Origin: an archaeon
GTDB lineage: Archaea; Nanobdellota; Nanobdellia; SCGC-AAA011-G17; GW2011-AR17
Assembly (NCBI GenBank): GCA_018656555.1
Contig: JABHZQ010000024.1
Coordinates: 1-64,000, forward strand
DNA: 64,000 nt
Direction: 5' to 3'
Shown here: positions 1 through 14,600 of the stretch, piece after piece
Layout of the letters: each line of letters opens with the position of its first letter
Position numbering within the stretch: position 1 is the stretch's first letter
Notes under the pieces: generated by a model
Databases searched by the model: none
Seen by the model: the letters and a program-made list of their open reading frames with translations, nothing else
Told to the model about the DNA's origin: nothing
Program-made: the position numbers and the translations under genes

Positions 1-2630
1 TCAATCATTTATTGTTGTAGGAAACGCAACCCTCTGTACAACAAGTGTAAACACAAATACTTTAGCTGACAACCAAGCAGCCTGGCACGCCACATCAAAT
101 GCAATTCTGGACTGTAATCAAAGTACTTTCACTGGCACTACTGGTAATAATAATAGAGCCGGTATGCAACTCCTTTATTCTTGGGACAACACAACCATAA
201 AAAACTGTAAATTTAACACCTATGGTTTTGGAATTAAAGTTGATGGGGACAGTACAAGTAACAATGCATCTCACCATAAACTAATAGGTAATACTCTAAC
301 CAGTAACACTTATGGAATATACCACGACGAGGGAACATACTATAACCAATTCATCAACAACACCTTATCTTCAAATAATTATAATATTTATTTTGATGAT
401 AACAATGACTACAACCAATACATTAACAATTCAATTAAAAACTCAAATGTAGATGGAATCTGGTTTGATCGTTCTAGCAACAACTACAACAATTTCACTG
501 GAAATAACATATCAAATAATGGTAATGCTGGTGATGAATATGGGGTTCAAATTGATAGTAGTTCAAATAACAATAATAAATTCTTTGGAAATTATTTCAG
601 TGGTAACTATGACCTAGATGTGTCTGATTTCAATGGGGGCAATACTTACTCTGTCACACCATTTGATGGTGGAAACATCATGGGTGGTAATAAAATTGGT
701 GGAAACTATTGGGAGAATGTACAATGTGTAGATCATGGTATGGGTCCAGGCCCATACTATAATACCTCCGGAGATGGAATCTGTGATGGTCTGGGCTATA
801 CAGTCACAGACGATGGTGGAGTCGTTAGAAGCTATGATAGCTATGCAATGAATGATGACACAACTGGCTGTGCTAAAATAACAGACGATTCAAATCATAA
901 TGATCAATCATTTATTGTTGTAGGAAACGCAACCCTCTGTACAACAAGTGTAAACACAAATACTTTAACTGACAACTATCATGCTTGGAGAGGAATATCA
1001 AATGCAATTCTAGATTGTAACCAATCAACATTCACAGGAACAACTAATAATAATAATAGATTTGGCTTCCGTTTATACCAAAGTACAGACAATATAACAA
1101 TAAAGAATTGTAAATTTAACACCTACGGAAGAGGAATTTATGTTGATGGTGATAGCACATCAAACAATGCATCCCATAATAAACTAATAGGTAATACTCT
1201 AACCAGTAACACTTATGGAATATACCACGAAGATGGAACCTACTATAACCAATTCATCAACAACACCTTATCTTCAAATAATTATAATATTTATTTTGAT
1301 GATAACAATGACTACAACCAATACATTAACAATTCAATTAAAAACTCAAATATACAGGGAATACATTTTGATCGTTCTAGCAACAACTACAACAATTTCA
1401 CTGGAAACAACATCTCAAATAATGGTAATGCAGATAATGAATATGGTGTTTTAATTGATAATGACAACAATAATAATAATAAATTCTTTGGAAATTATTT
1501 CAGTGGTAACTATGACTTAGAAGTATCCGACTATAATGGAGGTAATAGTTACTCTGTCACACCATTTGATGGTGGAAACATTATGGGTGGAAATAAAATT
1601 GGTGGAAACTATTGGGATCATGTACAATGTGTAGATCATGGAATGGGTCCAGGCCCATACTATAATACATCTGGAGATGGAATCTGTGATGGCCTAGGTT
1701 ATACAGTCACAGACGATATTGGTTATGTTCAGGGCTATGATTACTATGCAATGAATGATGACACAACTGGCTGTGCTAAAATAACAGACGATTCATATCA
1801 TAATGATCAATCATTTATGGTTGTAGGAAACGCAACCCTCTGTACAACAAGTGTAAACACAAATACTTTAGCTGATAACTATCATGCTTGGAGAGGAATA
1901 TCAAATGCAATTCTAGATTGTAACCAATCAACATTCACAGGAACAACAGCAAATAGTAATAGATTTGGCTTCCGTTTATACCAAAGTACAGACAATATAA
2001 CAATAAAGAATTGTAAATTTAACACCTACGGAAGAGGAATTTATGTTGATGGTGATAGCCTAGGAAACAATGCATCTCATAATAAACTAATAGGTAATAC
2101 TATAACTAGTAACACATATGGAACTTATGAGGAATTTAGTTATTATAATCAATACATCAACAACACATTTTCTTCAAATAATTATAATCTTTATCTTTAT
2201 GAGGATAATTACTACAATAAATACATTAACAATTCAATTAAAGATTCAACAGTCATGGGAGTTTTCCTTGATAAAGACTATAATAAATGGAATAATTTCA
2301 CTGGAAACAATATTTCAGGTAATGGGGATGGAGATAATGAATATAATGTAAGAATAGATAACAGCAACAATCTATATAATTACTTTACAAATAATTATTT
2401 CAGTGCCAAATCAGATGATCTATATCATATTTATGATGATAATGCAAACAACTATTTTTCTGTAGCTCCTTATTCCACAAGAAGTATTATTAATGGACCA
2501 AAAACTGGTGGAAACTATTGGGATGATTACACTGGAGTAGATAGTGATGGTGATGGAATCGGCCAAACAAGTTATAATTCAGGAATATACTTGGCAACAG
2601 ATAGTAATCCTCTTGCTAGATATGATGGGT
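1..2630 (+). repeat. 903-bp tandem coding repeats
   Basis: The sequence at base 1 recurs at 904 and again at 1807, so two full units have exactly 903 bp (301 codons). Units 1 and 2 are nearly identical by eye; the third starts alike but diverges after about 2100 and fades near 2630. Each unit encodes Asn-rich beta-helix rungs ending in a conserved GDGICDGLGY block. Exact unit length and high identity suggest recent tandem duplication or gene conversion. More units probably lie upstream of the window. Confidence 0.9.
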
Positions 2631-5600
2631 GTATGAACCTATCTAATTATTACACTTGGGGAAATAACATAACTCAAGTAGGAGAAGATTTCTATATACA
2701 AGGAAGTATAAACCTCTGTTATGGTGAATATAACTTAACTGATTCAGAAAACAATGGAGCAATAATAATCAATGCAGATAATATCTACCTAGATTTCAAT
2801 GGTTCAAAAATATTGGGAAATACAACTGGAACCTTTATCTACTCAAATAAAACAAATCTAACTCTCTTCAATGCATCAATAGATAATTTTTCAAAAGCAA
2901 TACACTTTGAAGATGCTAATAACACATTAATAGAATATTTCAAAATAAAAAATAACTCAATTTACTTAACAAACTCACAAATAGATTTCTCCTTCTTTGA
3001 AATCTTCACAGAGTATGTAAATATAGAGTACTCTGCCCTAAACATAACAAAAGAACAAAACACAACCAATAATATTAGACTAATACAAAACTTCACAATA
3101 TTAGAGTCAAATAATATAGATGAATTCAACTCCTCTGCAAAACTAACATTTTACAATATATCTGGAGTAGATGTACCTTCTGGTTTCAGAAACGGGGCAA
3201 AATGTGGGGCAAAATGTACAAATGTAGTAACTCTTGGTGGAAATAACTACACAATGAATGTAACTGGATTCACAAACTACACAATAACTCAAGGAAATGC
3301 AGCACCAGTAGTAAACACAGTAGAAAATGTACCCTCTCCCTACTACAAAGTCACAATGGCTCTAAGAGCAAACATAACTGATTCAAATGGCCAAGCAGAT
3401 ATAGTCTATGCAAACTACACAGTAACAGCTCAAGATAATACTAAACTATTAGAAAACTTCAATGCAACTACAGACTTAACATTCTGGAATTCTAGTACAT
3501 TTACTCTAAATCAAAATTCAACCTATAACTATACCTTAATTGTAAAAGATACAGATGATAATTTTGTTACAGAAACAGGAACTTTAGAGTTCTTAATAAT
3601 CCCAGAAACACTAAGTCCACAAATTGCTTACACAAACAATCCATATACTACCTATGGATCTGTAAACTTCACAAATGGAACATCAATTGAAAATAGTTCA
3701 GTTAATGTATTCTTAGATGATCAAATGAAAATAAAAAAATGGTGGGATAGTGATTGGAAATACAGAAAAGAAATAGTACTAACAGAAGAATCCGGTTCAA
3801 ATCTTAGTGATTACCAGGTACAAATAGATATTTCAGATTTAATCTATAACAATTCAGGCCTTGTTGCAAGCTGGCATTTTAATGAGGGAACTGGAACAAG
3901 ATATATTGGTTCAAGTAAATACCAAAGGGAAAATTATAGTATTGGAGGAGATCCCTCTTATGTGGCAGGAGTTTCAGGAACAGCATTAGATTTTGATGGA
4001 AATGATCGTTTAATCGTAGCATATGATTCAAGTATAGGGTTTAGTCAATACACTATCTCTGTATGGATGAAACCTGATGCTTCAAATACCGGATGGAGAG
4101 GAATTTTTGGAAAAAAAGGAAGAAATTATAATTTCTGGTATAATAGCGATGATGATTATGTTCACCATAGATATTGTGATGATGCAAATTATAACTCTGG
4201 AGCAGATAACACTCCCTCTGGTTCTATCATAAAGGGTGAATGGAATTTTGTAACTCTAACAAATGATGGAGTTAATTCTTCAACCTATCTTAATGGAGTA
4301 CTTAACACAACTGGAATAACAACTGGGAGCTTGTGTATAAATTCCACAGTATTAAACATAGCTAGAAATTTAGATGAAGCCGATAGTGCCTATTTCATCG
4401 GAGCTCTAGATGAGATGAAAATGCATAATATCTCTCTTCAACCAGAGGAAATTAAACATGAGTTTTGTATGGGTGCACATAATTTATACTTACTCGGAGA
4501 TATTTCAGAAGCAACATTTGACTCTTATAATTGTGAAATAAAATCCTATAACTATACTCATCAAGATCTTAGAGTTGTAGATCAATCAGGAAATGAGTTA
4601 CCTTTCTATCTAGAAGGAGATACAAATTTATGGGTAAAAACAGATCTAACAGCAAATATTAACACTTCAATATTTGTATACTATGGTAATCCTTCTGCAG
4701 CTCCCTCAAGTAATGGTGATGATGTATTCCTCCTCTTTGATGATTTTAACTCTGGAACACTAGATGAAACTAAATGGAATGTAACAGTGAATGGTAATGG
4801 AAATGTAACAGTTAATCATCAACAAGCAGAAATTGATGATGGAAGTAATACTGGAGCAAAACTTAGATCCTATGCAAATGTTTCACATGGAGTTTTGGAA
4901 TCAAGATTAAAATGGACAGATAGTTATGAATTAGATTTAGATATGTCTTATGGATGGAATGGTACTATAGCTGGAAGAATGGGCATGGATCTTCAAGCTT
5001 GGGAATCTCCTCATGGAGTGTATAATGGGACAACTTGGACAAATGGAACTAAATATCTTTCAAATACCTATAAAGATCTTAAATTAATAAGTGCAGTAGG
5101 AAACCAAACAAGTATTTATGATGGAGAAATTGTACAGGGATTTAATACCACAGTAAACTTAGATCCAGTTCCAATATATTTTAATATGGGCAATAATCTT
5201 CCAACATTAATCCTAGATTATGTAAGAGTAAGAGAATTTGCATCAACAGAACCTAGTTTTACATTCAATACTCAACAAAATAGTTCAACCTATCTAACAG
5301 TTAATGGAGAATATAATTACACTCTAACTGCTCCTTCAGATGGAGGATCCTACACTATTAAAGTAAATACTTCAGTGAGTGGAATCTATGGACAAAATTC
5401 ACAAGTATTAACAGTCTACCAAATTCCAACAGTAGACACAGTTTCTTTCTTTAATAGGGGTTGGATGAAAAACCTAACAATACAAGCAAACATAACTGAT
5501 GATAATTTAGATAAGGTTAATTTCACAATCACAAGAATCTCCGATAACACTAAACTTATAGATAACCAAGCAGGAACAAACCTAGCAAACGCATGGAACT

Positions 5601-8600
5601 CAACATCTACAAACATAACAGATTGTACAGAACACAATTACACAATATTTGCTTATGATACTGATAACTTCAACACAACCTCAACTGGTAACATAACTTT
5701 TTTATGTATGACTGTTAATCTAAATCCTTCAAGTCTAAATCTTAATGATTCATTTGATATAACTGGATATACAAACCTGACTAATGGTACTGTGGTTACT
5801 GATGCAGCTATTTTCGTACACTATGATGAAAATTCTTATGGATCAAGTGGGTGGTGGAATTCTAGTTGGGAATATAGAACAAATCTTACTGTAGACACGG
5901 GTTATGCACCAAGAGGTAATAACTCAGTTACAAAGATGATAATTAATTTCACACAGCTTATGTCTGATAATTCAATTACTGGTAATTTTGATCCAAATTC
6001 AATAAGAGTAACAGATAGTAATGGCAATTTAGTAGACTCTGAGATTACAAGATGGTTTGGTGTAAACAGAACTGGAATGCTAAGATGGAAGATGTCAACT
6101 AGAGATACAATTACAAAAGAAACCAATTATTCATACTATTTATACTTTGATACTTTTACAAATGGAGTAAAACAACCAGCAAATGCAAGTCTGCCAAAAG
6201 AGTTTTTCATTTGTTCAGCAGCAGATGCTGGAAATGATCATTACTATGCCTACTCAACATACAATAGATCACTACCTAGTACTTGGACAAAATGGGATCC
6301 AGAAAGTAGTAATCAAAAAGATGAGTCTACTATTGCTGATTTTGACAATGATGGAGATTTAGATATTGTTTATACCTCCGACAATGCAAATTCAGCCTAT
6401 GTCTATTCCAATGATGGAGATGCAAGTTGGAGCTTCACATTAGCCCAGACAATTACAAGTATTGATGGAGATTGGAATGGTATTTGTGAAGGAGACTTTA
6501 ATGAAGATGGTTGGTTAGATCTGGTTATCAATGAAGATGATTGTGTATTAAGATATTATGAAAATGATGGAGATGGAACTTTTACTTATGTTTCAAGTCC
6601 AGGAGATTGTGGAGGAGAAGCAAGAAAGATTGCTTGTGGAGAAATAGATGGAGATAATAATGTGGATATTGTGGCTGGAGCATATAGCAATGGTTGTTTA
6701 TATTTAATTAAAGGAGATGGAGATGGAACTTTTACAGACAGTGGATGTATTTCTGATTCACAAGGAGATGGAGATGATCAACATGGTGTATGGATTGTTG
6801 ATGCAGACCTTGATGGAGATATGGATGTTTATGGACAATCAAGTAGTTCCTATTCTGATTACTTTGAAAATAAAGGAGATGGAACCTTTGAAAATGGGGT
6901 AAGACAGACAGATGGAGGAATAGTTGATTCAAGTCCTATTCAAAACCAATGGGGTTCTGGTACTGTAGGAGATTATGATCATGATGGTTCAATGGATATA
7001 ATTGAAGGGAGTTGGACTTCTGGAACTTCTTATATGGCAGTATATTGGGGGGATAATAGTTTATCTAATATATACAATAATGGAAATCCAAGTGATAAAG
7101 ATGCAGTAGCTGGTATGGTAGATTATTCCATGTTTTGTGGAGGGGCAGACTTCCTACAAGATATAAAAGTTTGGGCTGAAAACAATTCTGAAAGTCCAGC
7201 AGTAATTTTAAACTCTTCTGGTTGGTATGAAGGATCTTTTACTGCACCTTCAGCAGGTGGACCATATAATGTAAAGTTAAACACAACTTACCAAGGAATC
7301 TATGGAGAAAACTCTCAAACCCTAACAGTATATCAAGCACCAACAATAGAGACAGTAGCTTTTTTTAACAAGTTAGAGAATCAAAACCTAACAATTCAAG
7401 TAAACATAACAGATGATAATATACAAAATGTAAATTTCACAATCACAAAAATCTCAGATAATACTAAAATTATAGATAACCAAGCAGGAACAAACATCTC
7501 AGATTCATGGAACTCCACTCGGGCAAAACTAGATGGTTGTACAGATCATAACTATACTATATTTGCCTATGATAAAGATAATTTTAATGCAACAGAATCA
7601 GGAAACCTAACTTTAATCTGTATGACACTTAATGTAAATCCTTCTCCAGCCCAACTTGAAAATACTATATTAATTTCAGGTTACCTTAATTATACAAACA
7701 GTTCAATGACTACCGGAGCAGGAGTAAATGTATTTGTTGATGGAACTTTACAAGCTGGTTTAGGGAATGGAAGTGATGGAGCTTTAACAGTAACTGCAGC
7801 AGAAACAATAATCAATAATTATACTCATTTAACTGGAAATGAAACTTCTGGAAATACATCAATAGCTGTAGGAGATTCAAGTGAATTTGCAGCAAATGAT
7901 GAAGTATTAATCATCCAAATGCAAAATGCTTCTGGTGGAAATTTTGGGGTATATGAATTTGCAAGAATCTCCTCAGTAGAGGCTACTAGAGTAAATTTCA
8001 CAAAACCATTGAATAACAGTTACTATTCTGGAAGATTTAACACAACTTATTCAACAGTAAGTCAAATAGTAAAGGTACCCCAATATACTAATGTAACAAT
8101 AGATGATGGGGCAACAATTACAGCAAAATTATGGGATAGGTGGAGTGGAGGGATTGTAGTTTTCAAAGCAACAGATGGTGTGAATATAACTGGAAGTGTT
8201 GATGCAGAAGGAAAAGGATTTAGGGGAGGAGAAGCAAGACAGGCTGGAGCAGGTAATGGAACAGCAGGAGAATCTTATTATGGTTTAGGTATTGCAACAG
8301 CAGATCCTAATGAGGCTGGTGGGGGAGGAGGAGCAGGAAGAGATGCTTGTAGTCAAAATTGTGGTGCTGGGGGAGGAGGAGGTTATGGAACAGCCGGAAC
8401 AGTAGGAATTGGAAGTGGAAATTTGCAACCTGGAGATCCTGGTGCGAATTATAATATACCTAATTTAGATAGTTTAATTTTTGGTTCTGCTGGTGGGGGG
8501 GGAGGCTCAGGATGGAGTGGAAGTGGTTGTGCAAATCATAGGGGGGGACATGGTGGAGGAATAGTATTTATTTCAGCTCAAGAGATCTTAGTTTCAGGAA

Positions 8601-11600
8601 ACTTAACTGTTGCAGGAAAATTTTATGGAACTGGTTGGCATGGTGGATGTTGTGATTGTGCTGCATCTGGTTCTGGAGCAGGAGGAACAGTATATCTAAG
8701 ATCTTCAGTAATGGATTTCTCAAATGGTATTGTCAATGCAAGTGGAGGAAATGGTGTAAACTCTACTGCTGCAGGTTATAAACATGAACAAGGAGGAAAT
8801 GGAGGAGTAGGAAGAATAAGGTTAGATGTTACAACTCTATCTGGTACAACTCATCCAGGTTCTGGTTATAATGGTACTTTTGCAACAACTGTAGTAAATG
8901 AGAGTGGATATTATGACTATAATTTAAGTGCATTTTCAGAGGGGGGAGTTTACACAATAAAAGTTAATACTACTCATTCTGGAATATATTCAGAAAAGAC
9001 TGAAGCATTAACAGTATACCAATCCCCATCAATACAAACTGTATCTTTCCTTAATAGAATCTGGGGCCAAAATATAACAATACAAGTAAATCTAACTGAT
9101 GACAATTTAGATAAATCAAATTTCACAATCACAAGAATCTCAGATAACATCAAAGTATTAGATAACCAAGCAGGAACAAACCTATCTAACTCTTGGAACT
9201 CAACATCTACAAACATAACAGATTGTACAGAACATAATTACTCAATATATGCCTATGATAAAGACAACTTCAATGCAACTTCCTCCGGAAATATAACTTT
9301 TATGTGTATAGATATAAATTTTAATACTACCATCATAGCAATTAATGATTCATTTGAAAGTTATGGGACTGTAAATTTAACAAATGGAACTAATGTAGCA
9401 AACACAGATGTGGATATATACATAAATCTAACAAAACAATCAACCTCAACACCTGCAAACTGGGATAATCTTAATTTTACTTACAGATTACCAATAAATC
9501 TAACTCAACCAAATACCTTTTCAAGTGGAAGAACACAAGAACACATATTACTAAATCTTACTTTAGCTGAAAGTAGGTTAAGAAATGAATCTGGTCCATC
9601 ATTCTATTGTAATGGAACTCAAATGCCTTACGAAGGATACGCAATAAATATTACAGATGGATGGGTAACTCAACTACAAGCTTTAGTAGAAATTAACTTT
9701 TCACAATATGATAACAAATCCTGTTATCTTTATTATGATACTGGATATAATGGAACAAATCCAACTATGAGAAGAACTGGTTGGCATTATGTATCAGATG
9801 GAGATCAAGGTGGTGCTAATCCTCCTGCAGACTTGACTCCAGCAAATATTGATTGTAATAGTAATGATGCAAATGGAGAATGGACAGTCTACCCTTGTAC
9901 AGGTTCAACAAGTGACACATATACTGTAAATGAATGGTGTTATTTCAAAGGTCAAGTTACTGGAACACAAACTTTCTGGAGACAGTCAGATGATGCTTCT
10001 TATTTGATAATTGATGGAACAACAGTAACTAGTGGGCCTTGTTGTGGGGCAACTACTGGAACTTATACTACTGCAACTGGAAGATTTTATAACATGGAAA
10101 CTGACTGGACAGAAGGAGGAGGAGGAGAATATGTTTACTTGGCTCATGCTGGTTCAAATTCAAATGATATAGACACTGAATGTTATCCTTATTATGGTGA
10201 TGAATGGACAATAGATATAACTAATAGTAGTGAAGAATCAAAAGGTAATCCTGCGCAAACAAATGCTACTGGCCAATATAGTCACACCTTAACATCCCCC
10301 TCTTCAACTGGAGAGTATCCTGTTAAATTTAACACTACATATAGTGGGATTTATGGAGAGAGAACAGTAAGTAGTACAGTAAAAGCAAGACCAAGTGTTA
10401 CATTAACAAGTCCAATAAATGCAAACTACTCTGTAATATTAGAGAGTATTAAATTCAACTGTACAGTAACAGATACAGATGGAGATTTAAGTAATATTAC
10501 TCTCTATCATGATCTAAGTGGAACTTGGGCTAGTGATGGCACTGCAAGTGTTACTGGTTCCTCAAACTCAACAGTCTTCACAAGAGATGTAAGAGATTAT
10601 ATTGGATACAAGTTCACAGATTCAAGATACACTTGGAATTGTAAAGCAACCGATGAATTTAACTTAGATTCCCAGGCTTCAACAAATGTAACTTTTGGTT
10701 CTTGGAATGTAGGGAATTATTCTGATACATTACTAAATGTCTCTAGTGGGTACCTAGGACTAGATGATTCAGATTCAATACAAGAACTAAATAGTACTTG
10801 GTTTAACTTAAGTGGAAATGGTCTATTGTTGCACATGAATGAAGCTTCTGGAACAATAATTGACTCTTCTGGAAATGGTAATGATGGTTCAGACTCAGGG
10901 GGAATAAATTATAGTGCTGAAGGTAAATTAAACACTGCTATTGGATTTGATGGAGATAATGATTATATTAATATAGGAGACATAACAGATTTTGATGATC
11001 TATCTGAACTAACTCTTAGTGCATGGTTTTATCTTGAAGGTAATTCTTCCACATCCACCCCTGGAGGGATAATTGACAAATTTGATGTTTCCGGAGATGA
11101 AAGAAATATTTTATTCACTGAAACTGGAGGAAATCTTAGAATTAGTGTTGGTGAAACTGGAGGAGTAGGAGATTATTGTTATGTTATCACACCACTAAAA
11201 TTAAATAGGTGGTATCATGGTGCTGCGACATTTGATTCAGGAGATTGTAGTCTTTATTTAGATGGGGCTTTGACTGGATCTGCAAGTGCACCAGAAGGAG
11301 AAACTACCACTGGTTCAAATTCAGCCCCTTTAAGAATTGGTAGTTCAAATGATTTTGCAGGTTCAGGTTCAGGTTATTTCAATGGTTCTATAGATGAAGT
11401 AGCAGTTTGGACTAGAACATTATCAGCTAATGAAATTACTGAATTGTACAATAGACAAAAAGGAACATACCTATCAAGAGGAAACTACACTTCAAGAGTC
11501 TTTGATGCAGGAAGACCGGCTATGTGGAAAAATATGACTTGGGATGAAAATGCTCCTTATTATGAAGAACTTCCAGATAATCAAGAAGTAGAAACAGCAA

Positions 11601-14600
11601 CTGGTGGAGTAAATATGACTGGTAATGTTCTTCTAATGCATTTTAATAATGATAGTACTTATGGAGAGAATAACACTAATGCTTTTGATTTTAGTGGAAA
11701 TAAAATTAATGGTACACTAGGAAATCTTAGTCAGAATACTATTCCCTCTTGGACTAGTTCTGGAAAGCTATTTGGTGCTTTAGATTTTGATGGAGAGGAT
11801 TATGTGTCATTTGGAGATAGCTTAGATAGTACTACAACTGGAGAAGATAAGAAATTTAGTTATTCAGTATGGATAAAGCCTGAGTCTCCTCTATCTACTT
11901 GTTTTATTATTGGGAAAGTTGCAGATAGTAGTTGTAGTGAAAGCCAAAGACAGTATTTTTTGAGGCTTTCTTCATCAGGTGTACTAGACTTTTTATGGTA
12001 TGGGGCCCTAGATGCATCTTCATATAGGGGAGTTAAGGGAACAACATATATAACTGATCTTTCAAAATGGCACCATGTTGTAGTAAATTATGATGGATCT
12101 ATTGATACAAATGATGGATTAGATAGAGTAGAAATTTATCTAGATGGTGTTGAAGAATCAAAGGAGCTTTGGCTTTCTTCAGGATCCTTGTTGGGAATTC
12201 AAGATAGTACAGCTCATTTAGGTATTGGTAAGGCATTAGATCCTTCAGGATCAGCTTGTGGAGGAACCAACTTTTTTAACGGAACAATAGATGAAGTAGC
12301 AATTTGGAACAGAACACTATCAGAAGAAGAAATTCTAAACATCTACAAAAGAGGAGCTCTAAGATTAAACTTCTCAGCAAGATCTTGTGATGATACAATT
12401 TGTGATACAGAACTCTTAGTTCCTTTTGGAAGCAATGTATCTTACACAAACATATCTCTACTAAACAACACACAATACTTCCAATATCAATTAAATTACC
12501 AAGCAGATGGCACAGATTTCAGTCCAGAAATATCAATGGATTCAGTAGTTGTGGCTTATGAACCAATAAACAATCCGCCAAATGTAACTAATGTAACTCT
12601 AACTTCAACTTCAAGCTTGAACTATTCAAATGGAACCCTAATTACTGCTTGGGCAATACAAGATCCTGAAGGTGATACAGAAACAGACAATGAAACAAGA
12701 TGGTGGGTAGATGGAATTTTAAATACTACATTCACAAACAATTCAAGAATAGAAGCTGCAAATATAACTAAAGGAGAAGTCTGGAACTTCTCAGTAAGAA
12801 TTTATGATGGAGGTTACTGGAGTGATTGGAGTGAAAACATATCCTTAACAACAGTAAACGCACCACCAAGTATTTCCTTAAATGATCCAACAGATGGAGA
12901 AAAACTATATAGGAATACCTCTCCAACATTAAACATTTCAATTTCAGATGCAGATTCAGATAGTGTAGATGTAACTTTCCTAAATTCCACACTAAACAAC
13001 ACCATATGTGATCTAGACAATGTAAATTCAACAGTAACTTGTACTTGGAGTGGACTAACAGCAAACCAAGTATACTCTTGGCTAGCAAATGCAACAGATG
13101 GAGAAGATACAGTAGTAAGTCCAGTATGGAACTTTACTCCCAACGATGAACCTGGAGTTAACAACATGAGAGCGGATTTCATAAACACCTCTTCAGTATT
13201 ATTCAAATGGCAAAACCAAGCAGATATGCAGTGGGTTTCATTAAGAGTTGGAAGCGAAATAATGGAAATAAGAAGTATAACTAGTGTTGAAGATAACTGG
13301 ACTGTAAATAATATCTATCCAAATCAAGACTACACTTTTGAATGGCAAGTAGGTGATAGCCTATTAGCAATGAGTGATTACCACAATTTCACAATAAAAA
13401 CAATAGGCTGGAATGCTGAACTAGCTAATTATAGTTACAGAAGACTATTTACAGTAAACTCTTCAGAAATAGCATCAGACCAAGATAATTTTGCAGTAAA
13501 CATAAGTCTAACAGAAGATGGTTTCCAATATTATGATTCAGCTAATTGGGTATGGTATCCTTCATTTGGAAGATTAAACTACACAAATAAAAATGACATA
13601 AGATTCGTTGATTACTATGACTCAAAATATCTACAGTTTAATGTCTCATATTGGAATGTTCCAGGAGAGGGTTGTCTTTACCAACAAACAGGACCAAATG
13701 AAACAGCTTACAGTGGAGATTTCATAGAGGTTTACAAAGCTAATGATTCAGATTGGGACACACAAACAACACCTTCACCAACAGGAACTTTCCTATACAA
13801 CTATACAATACCAACAGGAGCAAAAACATCAAGTAAATATAGAATTTATGATGGGGGTTGGGGTTGGGACTTAACTCTGCCAAGTAGTTGTTATGGTGGA
13901 GATAAACTACAATTCAAATCAGTAGCAGATTACAACATACCTGCAGTAGATACTTATTGTTGGAACCAATCAAGTGATGAATGGGCTAAATTCAGAAACA
14001 ATGGAAATGTTTCAGCTTATATTTATGAAACAATGATGACTTGGCAATATGATTGTCAAGCCTATATATCTGTAATCCCTGAACATTATGATGATGAAAC
14101 TCAAACAAACATAGCCGGACTTGATGGAGATTATGATGTTAAGTTCTGGATGTATTATGGTAATACTGGAGATGTTAACAACGAAACATATTTCAACCAA
14201 TCTGGAACAGAACAGGATTCATATAGTTTTGGAGCTGAAATAGAACAAGTTCTTGGGGCACCAACTATATCCAATGTTAATATCACAAAAGGAAGAACAA
14301 CAACAGGAACAAACATTAGTTGGGCAATAGACCAATCAGTAGATAATAGAGTAAGATATGCAACAAACCTCTGGATGTTGGATTCAGTTTGGACTTATAA
14401 AATAAGAAATAATAGTGAAACTTTTGAACACTTATATGGAGATCAAAATAACACCATATTATTAATACCTCATGCTAGTCAGTATGTAGAAACATTAAAT
14501 GTAACTTGTAGTAATTCAACTTTTAGTCCTAATTATACAATAAACACTACTGCAAATCCTGTGTCGATTGTATTCAATGATATAAATATAGCCGAGTATT

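Noticed and set aside
1-1806. 903-bp repeats as a mobile element or CRISPR-like array
   Set aside because: The repeats are in one long reading frame and encode beta-helix rungs; no transposase, spacers or terminal inverted repeats.
1215-2351. Short frames at 1215-1454 and 2118-2351 inside the giant gene
   Set aside because: They are out-of-frame shadows of the repeat units and share their period; no start signals.
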